The notes under the pieces were generated by a model. The model was not told where the DNA came from and did not search any database. It saw only the letters and a list, made by a program, of their open reading frames with translations. Shown here piece by piece: positions 33,328 through 42,671 of a DNA stretch of 64,000 bases. The first letter of the stretch is position 1. Every line of letters begins with the position of its first letter. The stretch spans positions 496,001 through 560,000 of the forward strand of contig NZ_JBHSMA010000002.1 of assembly GCF_042655385.1 (NCBI RefSeq), in the 5' to 3' direction. Made by a program: the position numbers and the translations under genes. Source of the DNA: Larkinella bovis (lineage in GTDB: Bacteria; Bacteroidota; Bacteroidia; Cytophagales; Spirosomataceae).

Positions 33328-34704
33328 TTACTTCCCAATACAGAACTTACTGAAAATCGTAGCCAGCAGATCGTCCGTGGTGATTTCGCCGGTCAATTCG
33401 CCGAGGTGACGGAGGGCGTCGCGGAGGTCGATGGCGAGCCAGTCCTGCGTGGTTCCGGCATCGAGACCGTCCAGAACGCGGGCCAGGGCGGCATCGGTTT
33501 GGGTGAGGTGTTCGTAATGGCGCAGGTTCGTTACGACCGTACAGCCCGGAACGGTATTCGCCTTGACAAAACCGGTCAGTCGCTGGGTCATTTCGGTCAG
33601 ATTTTTACCCGTATTGGCCTGAATAGGGACCAGATTTTCCCCAAACGTACGTTGCCATTCGTTCAGTTTTTCGGCAGATAGCTTGTCCATCTTGTTGGCA
33701 ACCAGCACATACGGGACGCTTCGCTGCTTCAGGTCCGCTTCCACGGCCGAAATCTCGGCCGGCGTCGCTTCCGCTACATCGAACAGATACACAATGATGG
33801 CGGCTTTGTCGAGTTGCTGGCGGGTGCGTTCAACGCCGATGGCTTCGATGGTATCGGTGGCTTCGCGCAAACCGGCGGTATCAATCAACCGAAACCGTAT
33901 TCCATCGATGAACAATTCATCTTCGATCACATCGCGGGTGGTGCCGGGAATGTCGGAAACGATGGCTTTCTCTTCGTTCAGCAAAGCGTTTAACAAGGTC
34001 GATTTACCGGCATTGGGCTTTCCGGCCAAAACCGTTGCCACGCCCTGTTTGATGGCATTGCCAACCGCGAACGATTCGATCAACGGGCGCAAGACGCGCT
34101 GAATCGACCAGACCAGCCGCCGAAGATCGTCGCGCTGGGCAAATTCGACATCTTCTTCCCCGAAATCCAGTTCCAGTTCGATCAGGGCGGCAAACTCGAT
34201 CAACTGTTGCCGCAGCGCTTTGAGCTGTTTGGAAAAACCGCCCCGGAGCTGGGTCAGGGCCGCCCGGTGAGTAGCCTCCGAGTCGGCGGCAATCAGGTCG
34301 GCCACGGCTTCGGCCTGCACCAGGTCAAACTGGCCGTTCAGAAAAGCCCGCTGCGTAAACTCGCCCGGCTGGGCCATGCGTACCCCTTCTTTCAGCAACA
34401 GCCGCAGAATCTGCCGGATCACGTAATCCGAACCGTGGCACGAAATTTCGACCACATCTTCTTTCGTAAACGAAGCCGGACTGCGGAAAAGGGAGACGAG
34501 AACCTCGTCAATGATGGTATTTTGTGCATCCCGAATAGTGCCGAAATGCACGGTATGCGACGCCTGCCGGCTCAGATCTTTTCCCCGGAAAAGCCGGTTG
34601 GTGATCTCGATCGCGTGGTCTCCCGAAACGCGGATGACCGCAATGGCCCCAATGCCCGGTGCCGTGGCCAAAGCCGCAATCGGCTCCTGTTGTAGAATCT
34701 CCAT
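33328..34704 (-). CDS. mnmE: tRNA modification GTPase MnmE
   Basis: The 458-residue protein is full length. It has the N-terminal folate-binding domain (IAALATAPGIGAIAVIRVSG), a central helical domain and an inserted G domain with GKPNAGKST, GTTRD, DTAG and NKMD, and the C-terminal FCIGK motif with the essential Cys. With MnmG it installs the carboxymethylaminomethyl group on uridine 34 of several tRNAs. Between this gene and the downstream-facing DUF2236 gene lies a stuttered repeat at 34711-34763. Confidence 0.98.
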   Translation of the reverse strand: MEILQQEPIAALATAPGIGAIAVIRVSGDHAIEITNRLFRGKDLSRQASHTVHFGTIRDAQNTIIDEVLVSLFRSPASFTKEDVVEISCHGSDYVIRQILRLLLKEGVRMAQPGEFTQRAFLNGQFDLVQAEAVADLIAADSEATHRAALTQLRGGFSKQLKALRQQLIEFAALIELELDFGEEDVEFAQRDDLRRLVWSIQRVLRPLIESFAVGNAIKQGVATVLAGKPNAGKSTLLNALLNEEKAIVSDIPGTTRDVIEDELFIDGIRFRLIDTAGLREATDTIEAIGVERTRQQLDKAAIIVYLFDVAEATPAEISAVEADLKQRSVPYVLVANKMDKLSAEKLNEWQRTFGENLVPIQANTGKNLTEMTQRLTGFVKANTVPGCTVVTNLRHYEHLTQTDAALARVLDGLDAGTTQDWLAIDLRDALRHLGELTGEITTDDLLATIFSKFCIGK

Positions 34705-34710
34705 GAATAA

Positions 34711-34763
34711 CTCTGATGCTCTCTGATTAACTCTGTGTAACAGTTTGTTATAAATCAGAGGTT
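34711..34763. repeat. CTCTGAT stuttered repeat, copy 1
   Basis: Three 10-bp units, CTCTGATGCT, CTCTGATTAA and CTCTGTGTAA (34711-34740), are followed by a linker and the inverted unit ATCAGAGGTT (34754-34763). The element matches the left half of the repeat at 57982-58071 at about 45 of 50 positions. The stop codon of the DUF2236 gene (34755-34757, minus strand) lies inside the inverted unit. Confidence 0.8.
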
Positions 34764-35753
34764 GTATTTCAATAATTTGGGGAAAATAGGTAAGGTGTTG
34801 GCCAGCCCCACCAGCCGTTTTTCCAGTGCGACCGCCGGAACCCCGAGCAGGTCGGCCAGCTCATCGCCGAGGAGGAAACGCATTTGGGCCGCCGGGAGGT
34901 TCCGCAGGGCCGGGGGCGACATTGTTTCGAGGGCCGCCAGCAACGACCGGGTCAGGCCCATTCCCTGCTCCGAGGGCCGGAATTGCCGCCGGACAATCGC
35001 GCGTTCGAGGTGAAAGGCTTCGCGCCGGTTTTGGGGGAGTAGCTCTTCCGAAACGCCCAGCAGATAACCGGTAACATTGATCAGGTGCAAATACGCATCT
35101 TCTTCCTCGTCCGTCATCAAAACCGCCCCTTTGCGCAGCCCCCGGATTACAATGTACGAAAAAGCCAGGTTGGTGGCGGCCATGTCCTCCTGGTTGATGG
35201 GGTATCCCCAGTCCATCTGCCATTGGCTACTCTGGAGCGTGAACCACCGAACGGCGGCATGAAGCAGCCGGATTTTCAGGGTGTGCGCAACGGCTTTTCC
35301 GTTTTCCCAATTACGCGGTTTCATGATCCGGAAAAACCAGGCCCCGGTTTCTTCCAGACGTTTGCGGGTGTCGTTATGAATGCGTTGCGATTGCCAGAGC
35401 ACCCGCGCACCGTCGGCACCGGCGTAGCAATACGGCAAGGAATAGCAGCCCAGTACCAACTCCACGGCCACTTCATTTTTGGAGAAAAACCGCATGGCGG
35501 TTTCCATCCGGCGGTAATCCAGCCAGGTGGGTAACCGGACCTGGGTTTCCACAAAATCCCGCACGGACGGGTGTTGGTCGGTAGCGTTTAAGTCGTCGGG
35601 GTTTGCCAGCCAGCGCATCAGTAAACCGATTTTTTCGCGCCCGCCTTCGGCGGCCACAGCCGCCAAAACCGCATCGGCCGCCGGATCGCCCTGTTGTCGG
35701 GAGCGGTCGAGCAGGTCTTCGGAAAAAATACGGTTGAGCGTGACGGTTTTCAT
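34755..35753 (-). CDS. DUF2236 / MpaB-like oxygenase family protein
   Basis: The 332-residue protein fits the DUF2236 family (mpaB, latex-clearing-protein-like haem oxygenases). It has the helical core with YRRMETAMRFFSKNEVAVELVLGCYSLPYCYAGADGARVLWQS, then KIRLLHAAVRWFTLQ, where the His and following Arg match the conserved HAxxR motif. Haem coordination by this His is known from relatives and inferred here. The substrate is unknown. The last Leu codon and stop (CTC TGA) are contributed by the repeat element. Confidence 0.82.
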   Translation of the reverse strand: MKTVTLNRIFSEDLLDRSRQQGDPAADAVLAAVAAEGGREKIGLLMRWLANPDDLNATDQHPSVRDFVETQVRLPTWLDYRRMETAMRFFSKNEVAVELVLGCYSLPYCYAGADGARVLWQSQRIHNDTRKRLEETGAWFFRIMKPRNWENGKAVAHTLKIRLLHAAVRWFTLQSSQWQMDWGYPINQEDMAATNLAFSYIVIRGLRKGAVLMTDEEEDAYLHLINVTGYLLGVSEELLPQNRREAFHLERAIVRRQFRPSEQGMGLTRSLLAALETMSPPALRNLPAAQMRFLLGDELADLLGVPAVALEKRLVGLANTLPIFPKLLKYNL

Positions 35754-35789
35754 CGGAAATCCACGAACGTTGGCCTGAAACTACGGGCC

Positions 35790-36272
35790 TTATAAGGTGT
35801 CTCGTTGCACCGAATCAACGGATCCGGGCGGAAGTTGTTGCGTTGGCGGGCTTTGGGGCGTCGGTTGATTGGGGAGATACCGTTGGCCGGGAACCCCGTA
35901 CTTGTACGGCGGGTCAACAATTTCCACCCCCGTCACAAAATACTTCGTTTCCCCGTTCCAGGGTAATTTGACCAGTTTCTCCTCGTAATGCAGGGTTACG
36001 CGCTGCCCGGTTTTGACGGCCTGATTGATCTGCCGGGCCACCGAATCGTCTTTCACCGAGAAATCGAAAAACTGTGGGGTCAGCGAACCGGTTTCGCCCG
36101 AAAAACCGCCAACGTTCAGAACACCTTCCCAGGTTTTGAAAACATAACCGCGCCGGCTGTATTTGGAAATGGTGCCCGCCCGTTCACCATCGCTGTAACT
36201 CCAGGCGGTCAGGTAATAAAAAATACCGAAAACGATCAGAAGAAAAACAAGCAGAAACAGAATACGTCGCAT
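35790..36272 (-). CDS. Membrane-anchored hypothetical protein
   Basis: The 160-residue protein has one N-terminal membrane helix (RRILFLLVFLLIVFGIFYYLTAWSYS). It is followed by a beta-rich domain (ISKYSRRGYVFKTWEGVLNVGG, then FFDFSVKDDSVARQI, VTLHYEEKLVKLPWNGETKYFVTGVEIV) and a Pro/Gln-rich tail. This type is common in Bacteroidota, sometimes mislabelled as 6-phosphogluconate dehydrogenase. No catalytic residues can be named. I prefer the start at 36272, at the helix; the frame opens at 36305. The next gene on the strand is a FtsX-type permease, 68 bp away. Confidence 0.75.
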   Translation of the reverse strand: MRRILFLLVFLLIVFGIFYYLTAWSYSDGERAGTISKYSRRGYVFKTWEGVLNVGGFSGETGSLTPQFFDFSVKDDSVARQINQAVKTGQRVTLHYEEKLVKLPWNGETKYFVTGVEIVDPPYKYGVPGQRYLPNQPTPQSPPTQQLPPGSVDSVQRDTL

Positions 36273-36340
36273 GGGCCGGGGTGGTTTGGTGAGTTCGCTA
36301 TACAAATGAACGCGTTATCGGAGGGAATTGCAACCGTTCC

Positions 36341-37582
36341 CTATTTGGAACGAATGGCGATCACCGGATCCAGCCGGGCCGCAACGAGCGCGGGCAGAAT
36401 GCCGGAAACCGTACCGATAATGCTCGAAACACCGATACCCAGCAAAATGTTGGCGGGCGACAGAATGATTTCCAGACTGCCCAGCTTCATGAACGACAGC
36501 AGGTAGACCAGTAAAATGCCGACTCCTCCGCCGATCAGACTCAGGAAAACGGCCTCGAAGAGGAACTGAAACAGAATGACGTAATTTTTTGCTCCCAGCG
36601 ATTTCTGAATCCCGATGATGTTGGTACGTTCTTTCACCGAGACAAACATGATGTTGGCGATGCCGAACCCGCCCACCAGAATCGAGAAGCTGCCGATCAC
36701 CCAACCCGCCACCGTCAACACGGCAAAAAGGCCGGAAATGGCCTGCGCGGCCGCTTCGGGGCGGTTAAGGGCAAAGTTGTCATCCTGCATCGGTTTCAGC
36801 CCCCGACGCGCCCGCATGACGCCCCGGACTTCACTTTCCAGTTCGAGTAGTCCTTCGTCGGTCTCGAAACCTTTAACGGCAATGTCGATGCTGGGGTAAA
36901 CCGAATGATACATTTTGGCAAACGCTCCGATCGGAATCAGGCATTTGGTGTCGGGATTGCCGCCGAAGTCGAGCAAACTGGCTCCCTTGCGCTGCTGCAC
37001 ACCGATGACGACGTATTTCAAGCCGTTCAGTTTGAATTCCTTCCCGACCGGATCCTGACCGGGAAACAGCGTTTCGGCAATGTCGGCTCCGATAATGGAG
37101 ACATTACGGGCCGCATCGATTTCCTGCTGCGAAAAATACCGTCCCTGCTCGACCGGCACCTCCGAAATCTTGTTGTACTCGAACGAGGTGCCCTGGATGA
37201 GTGCCAGGATGCTGTTGTTGCCGTTTTTAACCGTTACCTGACCGCGAAAGTCCATAGCCACCACGGCCTGGGCGCGCTCCAGTTTTTCGGACAGGAACTT
37301 GAATTCGTCGAGCGACGGTTCGGGGCGCTGGAAATATTTCCACCATTGATACTCTCCCCCGAAGCCCCAGGGCCATTTCTGGATATACATCACCTTGTCG
37401 CCAATCCCCGACAGGCTGTCTTTGATGTTCCGTTCCAGCGAATCGACAATCGTAAACACCGCAATGATGGCGAAAATACCGATGGTAACGCCCAGCAGCG
37501 AGAGCGTGGTCCGAAGGAGGTTCGAGCGCAGGGCCTGCCACGCGAACCGGAAGCTTTCGTAAGTCTGACGGATAAATTTCAA
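36341..37582 (-). CDS. MacB/FtsX-type ABC transporter permease
   Basis: The 413-residue protein has a first helix (RTTLSLLGVTIGIFAIIAVFTIVDSL), a MacB periplasmic core domain (60-270) and three C-terminal helices in the FtsX domain, with VSVKERTNIIGIQKSLGAKNYVILFQFLFEA. It would form the membrane part of a mechanotransmission-type ABC system. No ATPase gene is adjacent. It reads towards the small membrane-anchored gene, and the two may be co-transcribed. Confidence 0.9.
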   Translation of the reverse strand: MKFIRQTYESFRFAWQALRSNLLRTTLSLLGVTIGIFAIIAVFTIVDSLERNIKDSLSGIGDKVMYIQKWPWGFGGEYQWWKYFQRPEPSLDEFKFLSEKLERAQAVVAMDFRGQVTVKNGNNSILALIQGTSFEYNKISEVPVEQGRYFSQQEIDAARNVSIIGADIAETLFPGQDPVGKEFKLNGLKYVVIGVQQRKGASLLDFGGNPDTKCLIPIGAFAKMYHSVYPSIDIAVKGFETDEGLLELESEVRGVMRARRGLKPMQDDNFALNRPEAAAQAISGLFAVLTVAGWVIGSFSILVGGFGIANIMFVSVKERTNIIGIQKSLGAKNYVILFQFLFEAVFLSLIGGGVGILLVYLLSFMKLGSLEIILSPANILLGIGVSSIIGTVSGILPALVAARLDPVIAIRSK

Positions 37583-37715
37583 GGGATCGAACGGTTTATA
37601 ATGAACTAAAGATATCAGACCATCCTTAATCTAGCAAGCGATTTGAAAGCGAAGGTAGTTTCGGCGGATGTTTGGTTTGTTTTTGTAGATTAGTGGTTTA
37701 GGTCGTGCTCCTTGT

Positions 37716-39515
37716 ATGAAAAGAAAAACGCTCTCTCTCCAGTGTGCAATCATTCTGTTCTGTATCGTCCTGAGCGCCTGCCGGACCGGCCCGCAGCAGC
37801 CCGGACTCCGGCAGAGCACCGGTATGTATCAGTATGATAACGAAACGAAGTCGGTCGGCGTGCGAAAAACCGGCCCGTATTATTCGGATCGCCAGGCTGT
37901 AACCGGAAAGAACGGAATGGTAGCTTCGGCGCATCCCGAAGCCTCACGGGTTGGAGTTGATATGCTGAAAGCCGGGGGTAACGCGGTGGATGCGGCCGTG
38001 GCCGTGCAGTTTGCGCTGGCGGTCGTCTATCCGGGCGCGGGCAATGTGGGCGGGGGCGGTTTTATGGTCTACCGCGACCGGAGCGGGCAGGCGTATACCC
38101 TCGATTTCCGGGAAAAAGGGCCCGAAAAAGCACAGAAGGATATGTACCTGGATTCGGCCGGGAATGTCATTCCCAGCCTGAGCATTACCGGCCATCTGGC
38201 GAGCGGGGTGCCGGGTTCGGTGGATGGGATGGTGGAAGCGCACCGGCGGTTTGGCAAACTGAGCTGGGCGCAGGTGCTGCAACCGGCCATCGATCTGGCC
38301 GAAAAGGGTGTCGTCCTGACCGAACGCGAAGCCCTCGGACTGAACCGGACCAAAAAATCCTTTCTGGCGGTGAATCCCGACAAACGGTATTTCATGAAAC
38401 CCGATACAACCGACTGGAAAACCGGTGAGTTGTTGATTCAGACGGATTTAGGGCAAGTGCTGCGCCGGATTCAGGCGCAGGGCCGGGCCGGTTTTTACGA
38501 AGGCGAAACCGCCCGGCTGCTGGTGGCCGAGATGCAGCGCGGAGGAGGCATTATCACCGAAAACGATCTGAAAAATTACCATGCCATCTGGCGCGATCCG
38601 CTGGTCGGGACCTACCGGAATTATAAAATTATCACGATGCCGCCGACCTCCAGCGGGGGCGTGGCTTTGTTGCAACTGCTGCGGCTGGTCGAACCGTATC
38701 CGCTCCGGAAATGGGGGTGGAACAGCGACTCAACCGTGCAGGTGATGATCGAGGCCGAGCGCCGGGTGTATGCCGACCGCGCCAAATTTCTGGGCGACCC
38801 GGATTTTGTGAAAGTGCCCGTTCAGGAGTTGATTGATCGGAATTATCTGAAAAACCGCTGGGCTGATTTTTCCTTTGACCGGGCGACCGATAGCAAGAAT
38901 GTGAAAGGCGGAAACCTGCCCGGTTACGAAAGCCTGGAAACCACGCATTTTTCGGTGGTCGATAAAGACGGTAATGCGGTGGCCATTACGACCACGCTGA
39001 ACGGCGGGTATGGCAGCCGCGTGGTGGTGGGCGGAGCCGGTTTTCTGATGAACAATGAAATGGATGATTTCAGCATCAAACCGGGGGTTCCCAATATGTT
39101 CGGGCTGATCGGCAACCAGGCCAATGCCGTTGCGCCCGGTAAACGGATGCTGTCGTCGATGACGCCCACCATTGTGGAGCAGGAGGGTAAGCTGTACATG
39201 GTGGTCGGCACGCCGGGCGGTTCAACGATCATCACCTCGGTTTTTCAAACCATTCTGAATGTGCTGGATCACGGCATGACGATGCAGCAGTCTGTCAATG
39301 CCCTGAAGTTTCACCACCAGTGGTTGCCGGACAAAACGACGTTTGAAAACGGGGCGTTTTCGGACGAAACCATCCGGAAACTGCAGGCTCGTGGTTACAT
39401 TCTCGAACAACTGACCAACTCGCTCGGCCGCATGGACTGCATCCTGTTCCGCCCCGATGGCACCCTCGAAGGCGCATCGGACCCCCGGGCGGATAATACC
39501 TCGGTCGGCTACTAA
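37716..39515 (+). CDS. ggt: Gamma-glutamyltransferase, lipoprotein form
   Basis: The 599-residue proenzyme has a lipoprotein-like signal (FCIVLSAC) and the GGT fold. AAVQFALAVVYPGAGNVGGGGFMVYRD-type motifs mark the large subunit. The autocatalytic cleavage site is at TTHFSV, with nucleophile Thr409. The downstream GGYGSRVVVGGAGFLMNNEMDDFS and MLSSMTPTIV motifs build the active site, and GTPGGSTI binds the gamma-glutamyl group. It transfers or hydrolyses gamma-glutamyl groups of glutathione in the periplasm. It is monocistronic. Confidence 0.95.
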   Translation: MKRKTLSLQCAIILFCIVLSACRTGPQQPGLRQSTGMYQYDNETKSVGVRKTGPYYSDRQAVTGKNGMVASAHPEASRVGVDMLKAGGNAVDAAVAVQFALAVVYPGAGNVGGGGFMVYRDRSGQAYTLDFREKGPEKAQKDMYLDSAGNVIPSLSITGHLASGVPGSVDGMVEAHRRFGKLSWAQVLQPAIDLAEKGVVLTEREALGLNRTKKSFLAVNPDKRYFMKPDTTDWKTGELLIQTDLGQVLRRIQAQGRAGFYEGETARLLVAEMQRGGGIITENDLKNYHAIWRDPLVGTYRNYKIITMPPTSSGGVALLQLLRLVEPYPLRKWGWNSDSTVQVMIEAERRVYADRAKFLGDPDFVKVPVQELIDRNYLKNRWADFSFDRATDSKNVKGGNLPGYESLETTHFSVVDKDGNAVAITTTLNGGYGSRVVVGGAGFLMNNEMDDFSIKPGVPNMFGLIGNQANAVAPGKRMLSSMTPTIVEQEGKLYMVVGTPGGSTIITSVFQTILNVLDHGMTMQQSVNALKFHHQWLPDKTTFENGAFSDETIRKLQARGYILEQLTNSLGRMDCILFRPDGTLEGASDPRADNTSVGY

Positions 39516-39658
39516 TGACCGTAACGCGCTAAAGCACAGGCTTACCTTTGGGAAAGAATTTGACGGGCTGCCGTCCGGGGCTACGGTTATTTTTTAAACT
39601 TTGCGGGCCGAAAACCGGTTTTTAACACATCACCACAGTAAGCTACTGATTTACAATC

Positions 39659-40270
39659 ATGAAAACGAAGTTCCTTTCTCTTCTTATCCTGTGTCTGATC
39701 AACACAAGTGTCTGGGCGCAGGCCCCGAAAAGCACGGCGAATCTGGCCGATGTTCGCAAGAAATTAACGCAGCTTTACGACAAAGACCAGAAAGAACGGG
39801 CGGCCTACGACGCCATTGAACGACAATACGGCTGGGGGGCGAAAGAATCGCAGGATGCCCGCCAGAAAATCAAGGACATGGATAAGGAGCATCTGGGCGA
39901 GGTCGAGAAAATCATTGCGCAGGTGGGTGGCTATCCGGGTAAAAGTGTGGTAGGGCAACCGCTGGATCAGGTCGCGTTCCTGATCATTCAGCACAGCACG
40001 GACCGGACCGTGCACGAAAAATATTTACCGATGGTAACGGAAGCCGCCCAGAAAGGCGAACTGGACAAAGCTGGGGTTGCTTTTCTGACCGATCAGGTAA
40101 AAGTTCAGAAGAAAGAAAAACAGATTTACGGTACGCAGATTCACATCAACAACAAAGGCGAAAAGGATGTGTATCCCGTTGAAGATGAAGCTAATCTCGA
40201 TAAACGTCGCAAACAGATGGACCTCGAACCGATGGCCGCGTATCTGGCCCGGATGGGGGTGAAAAAATAA
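39659..40270 (+). CDS. Exported DUF6624 family protein
   Basis: The 203-residue protein has a signal peptide ending at VWAQ and the DUF6624 pattern: helices around KLTQLYDKDQKERAAYDAIERQYG, the VGGYPGKSVVGQPLDQVAFLIIQHST motif, and IYGTQIH then the RRKQMDLEPMAAYLARMG end. The biochemical role of the family is unknown. A strong terminator follows. Confidence 0.8.
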   Translation: MKTKFLSLLILCLINTSVWAQAPKSTANLADVRKKLTQLYDKDQKERAAYDAIERQYGWGAKESQDARQKIKDMDKEHLGEVEKIIAQVGGYPGKSVVGQPLDQVAFLIIQHSTDRTVHEKYLPMVTEAAQKGELDKAGVAFLTDQVKVQKKEKQIYGTQIHINNKGEKDVYPVEDEANLDKRRKQMDLEPMAAYLARMGVKK

Positions 40271-40291
40271 GGCCGCGTCACGGCTGGAAGA

Positions 40292-40332
40292 GAAAAGGAA
40301 ACCGGGCCGCCCGGTTTCCTTTTTATTTTTTT
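40292..40332 (+). terminator. Strong terminator after the DUF6624 gene
   Basis: AGGAAACCGGG (40296-40306) pairs perfectly with CCCGGTTTCCT (40310-40320), followed by TTTTATTTTTTT. The A-rich left flank also allows use from the minus strand. Confidence 0.92.
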
Positions 40333-40344
40333 CTGCAAAACCGC

Positions 40345-40707
40345 CTAGAATTTTCCGTGATTTTTGGCGATTTTCAGCAATTCGACAATGCCGGGCACCG
40401 AAACTTCGTCGGTCGATTCGAATTTGATGTGGCGCAGGAGTTTGCCCGTTCCTTTCAGCAAACCGTTCGGGTCGGGCAGTTGCGTTCCGTAATTGAAACC
40501 CAGGTTAACGCTGGAAGAAAGCGGAGCAATGTAACAGATTTCGTCCGCCATGCGGGGGCTGTTTCCGTAGATGATGGTTTTGTGACTGGTATTCACGGAT
40601 TCGTGCGCTTCGGGCAGAATGCTCCGAACCAATTCCCTGACTCTCAGGGCTAAGTCCCGAACCTCCGGCTTGTAGTCGGCTAAAAAGGTTTCCACTGGTT
40701 TTGTCAT
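40345..40707 (-). CDS. DUF1801 (YdhG-like) protein
   Basis: The 120-residue protein has the DUF1801 pattern: FLADYKPEVRDLALRVRELVRSILPEAHESV, then ICYIAPLSSSVNLGFNYGTQLPDP and GTGKLLRHIKFES. The fold is frataxin-like. The function of the family is not established; iron binding has been suggested. It stands alone between two terminators. Confidence 0.88.
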   Translation of the reverse strand: MTKPVETFLADYKPEVRDLALRVRELVRSILPEAHESVNTSHKTIIYGNSPRMADEICYIAPLSSSVNLGFNYGTQLPDPNGLLKGTGKLLRHIKFESTDEVSVPGIVELLKIAKNHGKF

Positions 40708-40769
40708 ACAAGGGCTTAGTTTGTTAAAACTACACTTTGTCTATAAAAAGTGCAATAATCGGGCCGCTC

Positions 40770-40831
40770 TTGGCCTTTTAAGGCCAAAAAGTGCCGACGT
40801 AAGCGGTCAGTGCGCCATTTAGGCACTTTTT
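40770..40831. terminator. Double hairpin behind fahA
   Basis: TTGGCCTT (40770-40777) and AAGGCCAA (40780-40787) form one stem. AAAAAGTGCC (40786-40795) and GGCACTTTTT (40822-40831) form a second, wider one. Read on the minus strand it ends the fahA transcript with a T-rich flank. The word AAAAGTGC also occurs at 40746-40753. Confidence 0.65.
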
Positions 40832-40921
40832 CCAATGGATGATTCTGCCAGTACGCAGGAAAGTGATTTTTCGGTTTCCAGGCACCGAAGGATGGTGTAA
40901 GCGGCTCCTGGAGAGAGTCGG

Positions 40922-42103
40922 TTAGGCTATGATTCGACCTTTTACTTCACCCCAGTCGATTTGTTTATTACCCGCCCAGCCGCGCAGGGTCACCGTATCG
41001 CCGTCCTCTAAAAATGTTCGCACGGAGCCATCGGGCAGCGTCAACGGCCGGGTGCCGTTCCAGCTGAGTTCGAGCAGCGAACCGTAACTGTCCGGTGTGG
41101 AACCGGAGATGGTACCGGTTGCCAGCAGGTCGCCAACGTTCAGGTTGCAGCCATTAACCGTATGATGCGCAATGAGTTGTGCTACATTCCAGTAAAGATG
41201 CCGGGAGTTCGTTCGGGAAATGACGAATGCATGCGCTGACTGAGCGGGTTGCAGAACCACCTCCAACTCAATGTCAAAATGTCGTTTTGCGGTCGTTTGT
41301 AAATAGGGAAGGGGCGTGGGATCTTGTGGCGGACCTTCCATCCGGAAGGGGTCGAGGGCTTCGAGCGGAACCACCCAGGGCGAGACGGATGAGGCAAAAT
41401 TTTTCCCCAGAAACGGCCCCAGCGGCTGGTATTCCCAGCGTTGAAGGTCGCGGGCCGACCAGTCGTTGAACAGTACAAAACCGAATACGTGGTCTTCGGC
41501 GTCGGCAATGGAAACCGGTTCGCCCAGCCGGGACGGTTTTCCGATGACGATGCCCAACTCGAGTTCGAAGTCCAGCGCCTGCGAAGGGCCGAAAACCGGT
41601 TGCTGGTCTGGTCCCGGAAATTGCCCGGCGGGTCGTTTGATGGGCGTGCCGGAAACCACAATCGACGATGCCCGCCCGTGATACGCCACCGGCAGGTGCT
41701 TCCAGTTGGGCAACAACGGATCGCCCTGCGGACGAAACATCCGGCCCACGTTGGTCGCGTGTTCTTCGCTCGCGTAAAAATCGGTGTAGTCGCCGATGCG
41801 CATGGGCAGGTGCAGCGTGGCCCGCGACGCGGGAAATAGCACCCAGTCTGCGAAGGCATCCAGCGGTTTTTCGGGCTGGGTCAGCAGGGCCAGCAGCCGT
41901 TGCCGAACCGCCTGCCAGACCGGTTTTCCCAACGCCATGAAATCATTCAGAACCGGTTTTTCAAAAACCGCCCGGTCGAACCCCAGGTCGTCGAAGAAGC
42001 CAAGCCGACCGACCATGGCCAGATCAAGAATCTGATCGTCAAGCCGAACGCCCACGCGTGGAGCGGAACCGTCGGTGCTGAATATGCCGTAAGGAAGGGT
42101 CAT
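40922..42103 (-). CDS. fahA: Fumarylacetoacetase
   Basis: The 393-residue enzyme cleaves fumarylacetoacetate to fumarate and acetoacetate, the last step of tyrosine breakdown. It has the N-terminal SH3-like domain and the catalytic domain with DYTDFYASEEHATNVGRMF, where the His is the catalytic base. Further motifs are PVAYHGRASSIVVSGTP, LDFELELGIVIGK with metal-binding acids, and NDWSARDLQRWEYQPLGPFLGKNF. It lies at the end of a minus-strand cluster hmgA-hppD-phhA-marR-fahA. Confidence 0.96.
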   Translation of the reverse strand: MTLPYGIFSTDGSAPRVGVRLDDQILDLAMVGRLGFFDDLGFDRAVFEKPVLNDFMALGKPVWQAVRQRLLALLTQPEKPLDAFADWVLFPASRATLHLPMRIGDYTDFYASEEHATNVGRMFRPQGDPLLPNWKHLPVAYHGRASSIVVSGTPIKRPAGQFPGPDQQPVFGPSQALDFELELGIVIGKPSRLGEPVSIADAEDHVFGFVLFNDWSARDLQRWEYQPLGPFLGKNFASSVSPWVVPLEALDPFRMEGPPQDPTPLPYLQTTAKRHFDIELEVVLQPAQSAHAFVISRTNSRHLYWNVAQLIAHHTVNGCNLNVGDLLATGTISGSTPDSYGSLLELSWNGTRPLTLPDGSVRTFLEDGDTVTLRGWAGNKQIDWGEVKGRIIA

Positions 42104-42151
42104 TGGTAAGGAGAAGGAGAAGACAGGCGGAACCTCTTCCTGTTCCGCCTT

Positions 42152-42589
42152 TTAGTCATTAAAATTCTGATAAATCGAATCCATGATGCGGACAAAGTGC
42201 TGGTAATCTTCTTCGCTCAGATCATCCCAGCCTTTGCGCCGGATTTCGACCACCGTGGGCAACACTTCGTCGTATTTTTGACGGCCCTCGGGTGTTAAGA
42301 AAATCAGGAACTTCCGGCGGTCATCTTCGGCCATCCGGCGTTCGGTCAGGCCTTTTTTACACAGCAGATCAATCATCCGCGTGACCGTCGGCGCGTCTTT
42401 TGTCGTCAAATCGGATAACACATTCTGGCTGATCCCGGGGTTACGGAACAGGTGATCGATGAGAACCCACTGGTCAACGGTCAGATCAAAACCGGCTTCG
42501 TTGAACCGTTTCTGCAGGACGTTCCGGATTTTCTTGATGGTGGTGTCGATCTTGAAAAAATAGGCCCGGTGATCGGAAGGGTGCGTCAT
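42152..42589 (-). CDS. MarR family regulator of the tyrosine cluster
   Basis: The 145-residue winged-helix protein has the MarR pattern DLTVDQWVLIDHLFRNPGISQNVLSDLTTKDAPTVTRMIDLLCKKGLTERRMAEDDRRKFLIFLTPEGRQ. It sits between phhA and fahA on the same strand, 48 bp before fahA. Regulators of this kind in aromatic-degradation clusters respond to pathway intermediates, here possibly homogentisate. An inverted repeat 30 bp upstream (42619-42647) is a good candidate for its operator. Confidence 0.9.
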   Translation of the reverse strand: MTHPSDHRAYFFKIDTTIKKIRNVLQKRFNEAGFDLTVDQWVLIDHLFRNPGISQNVLSDLTTKDAPTVTRMIDLLCKKGLTERRMAEDDRRKFLIFLTPEGRQKYDEVLPTVVEIRRKGWDDLSEEDYQHFVRIMDSIYQNFND

Positions 42590-42618
42590 GCGATACGTAG
42601 CGGTTAATGGCGTTCAGC

Positions 42619-42647
42619 TTTATCATACCTCGAAGCAATATGATAAA
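42619..42647. promoter_or_regulatory. Candidate MarR operator in the phhA-marR gap
   Basis: TTTATCATA (42619-42627) and TATGATAAA (42639-42647) are perfect 9-bp inverted arms with 11 bp between them. That puts the half-sites two helical turns apart, as for MarR dimers. It lies 30 bp upstream of the marR start codon. Confidence 0.65.
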
Positions 42648-42671
42648 AACCGGTTACAAAAATAGGCCAAA

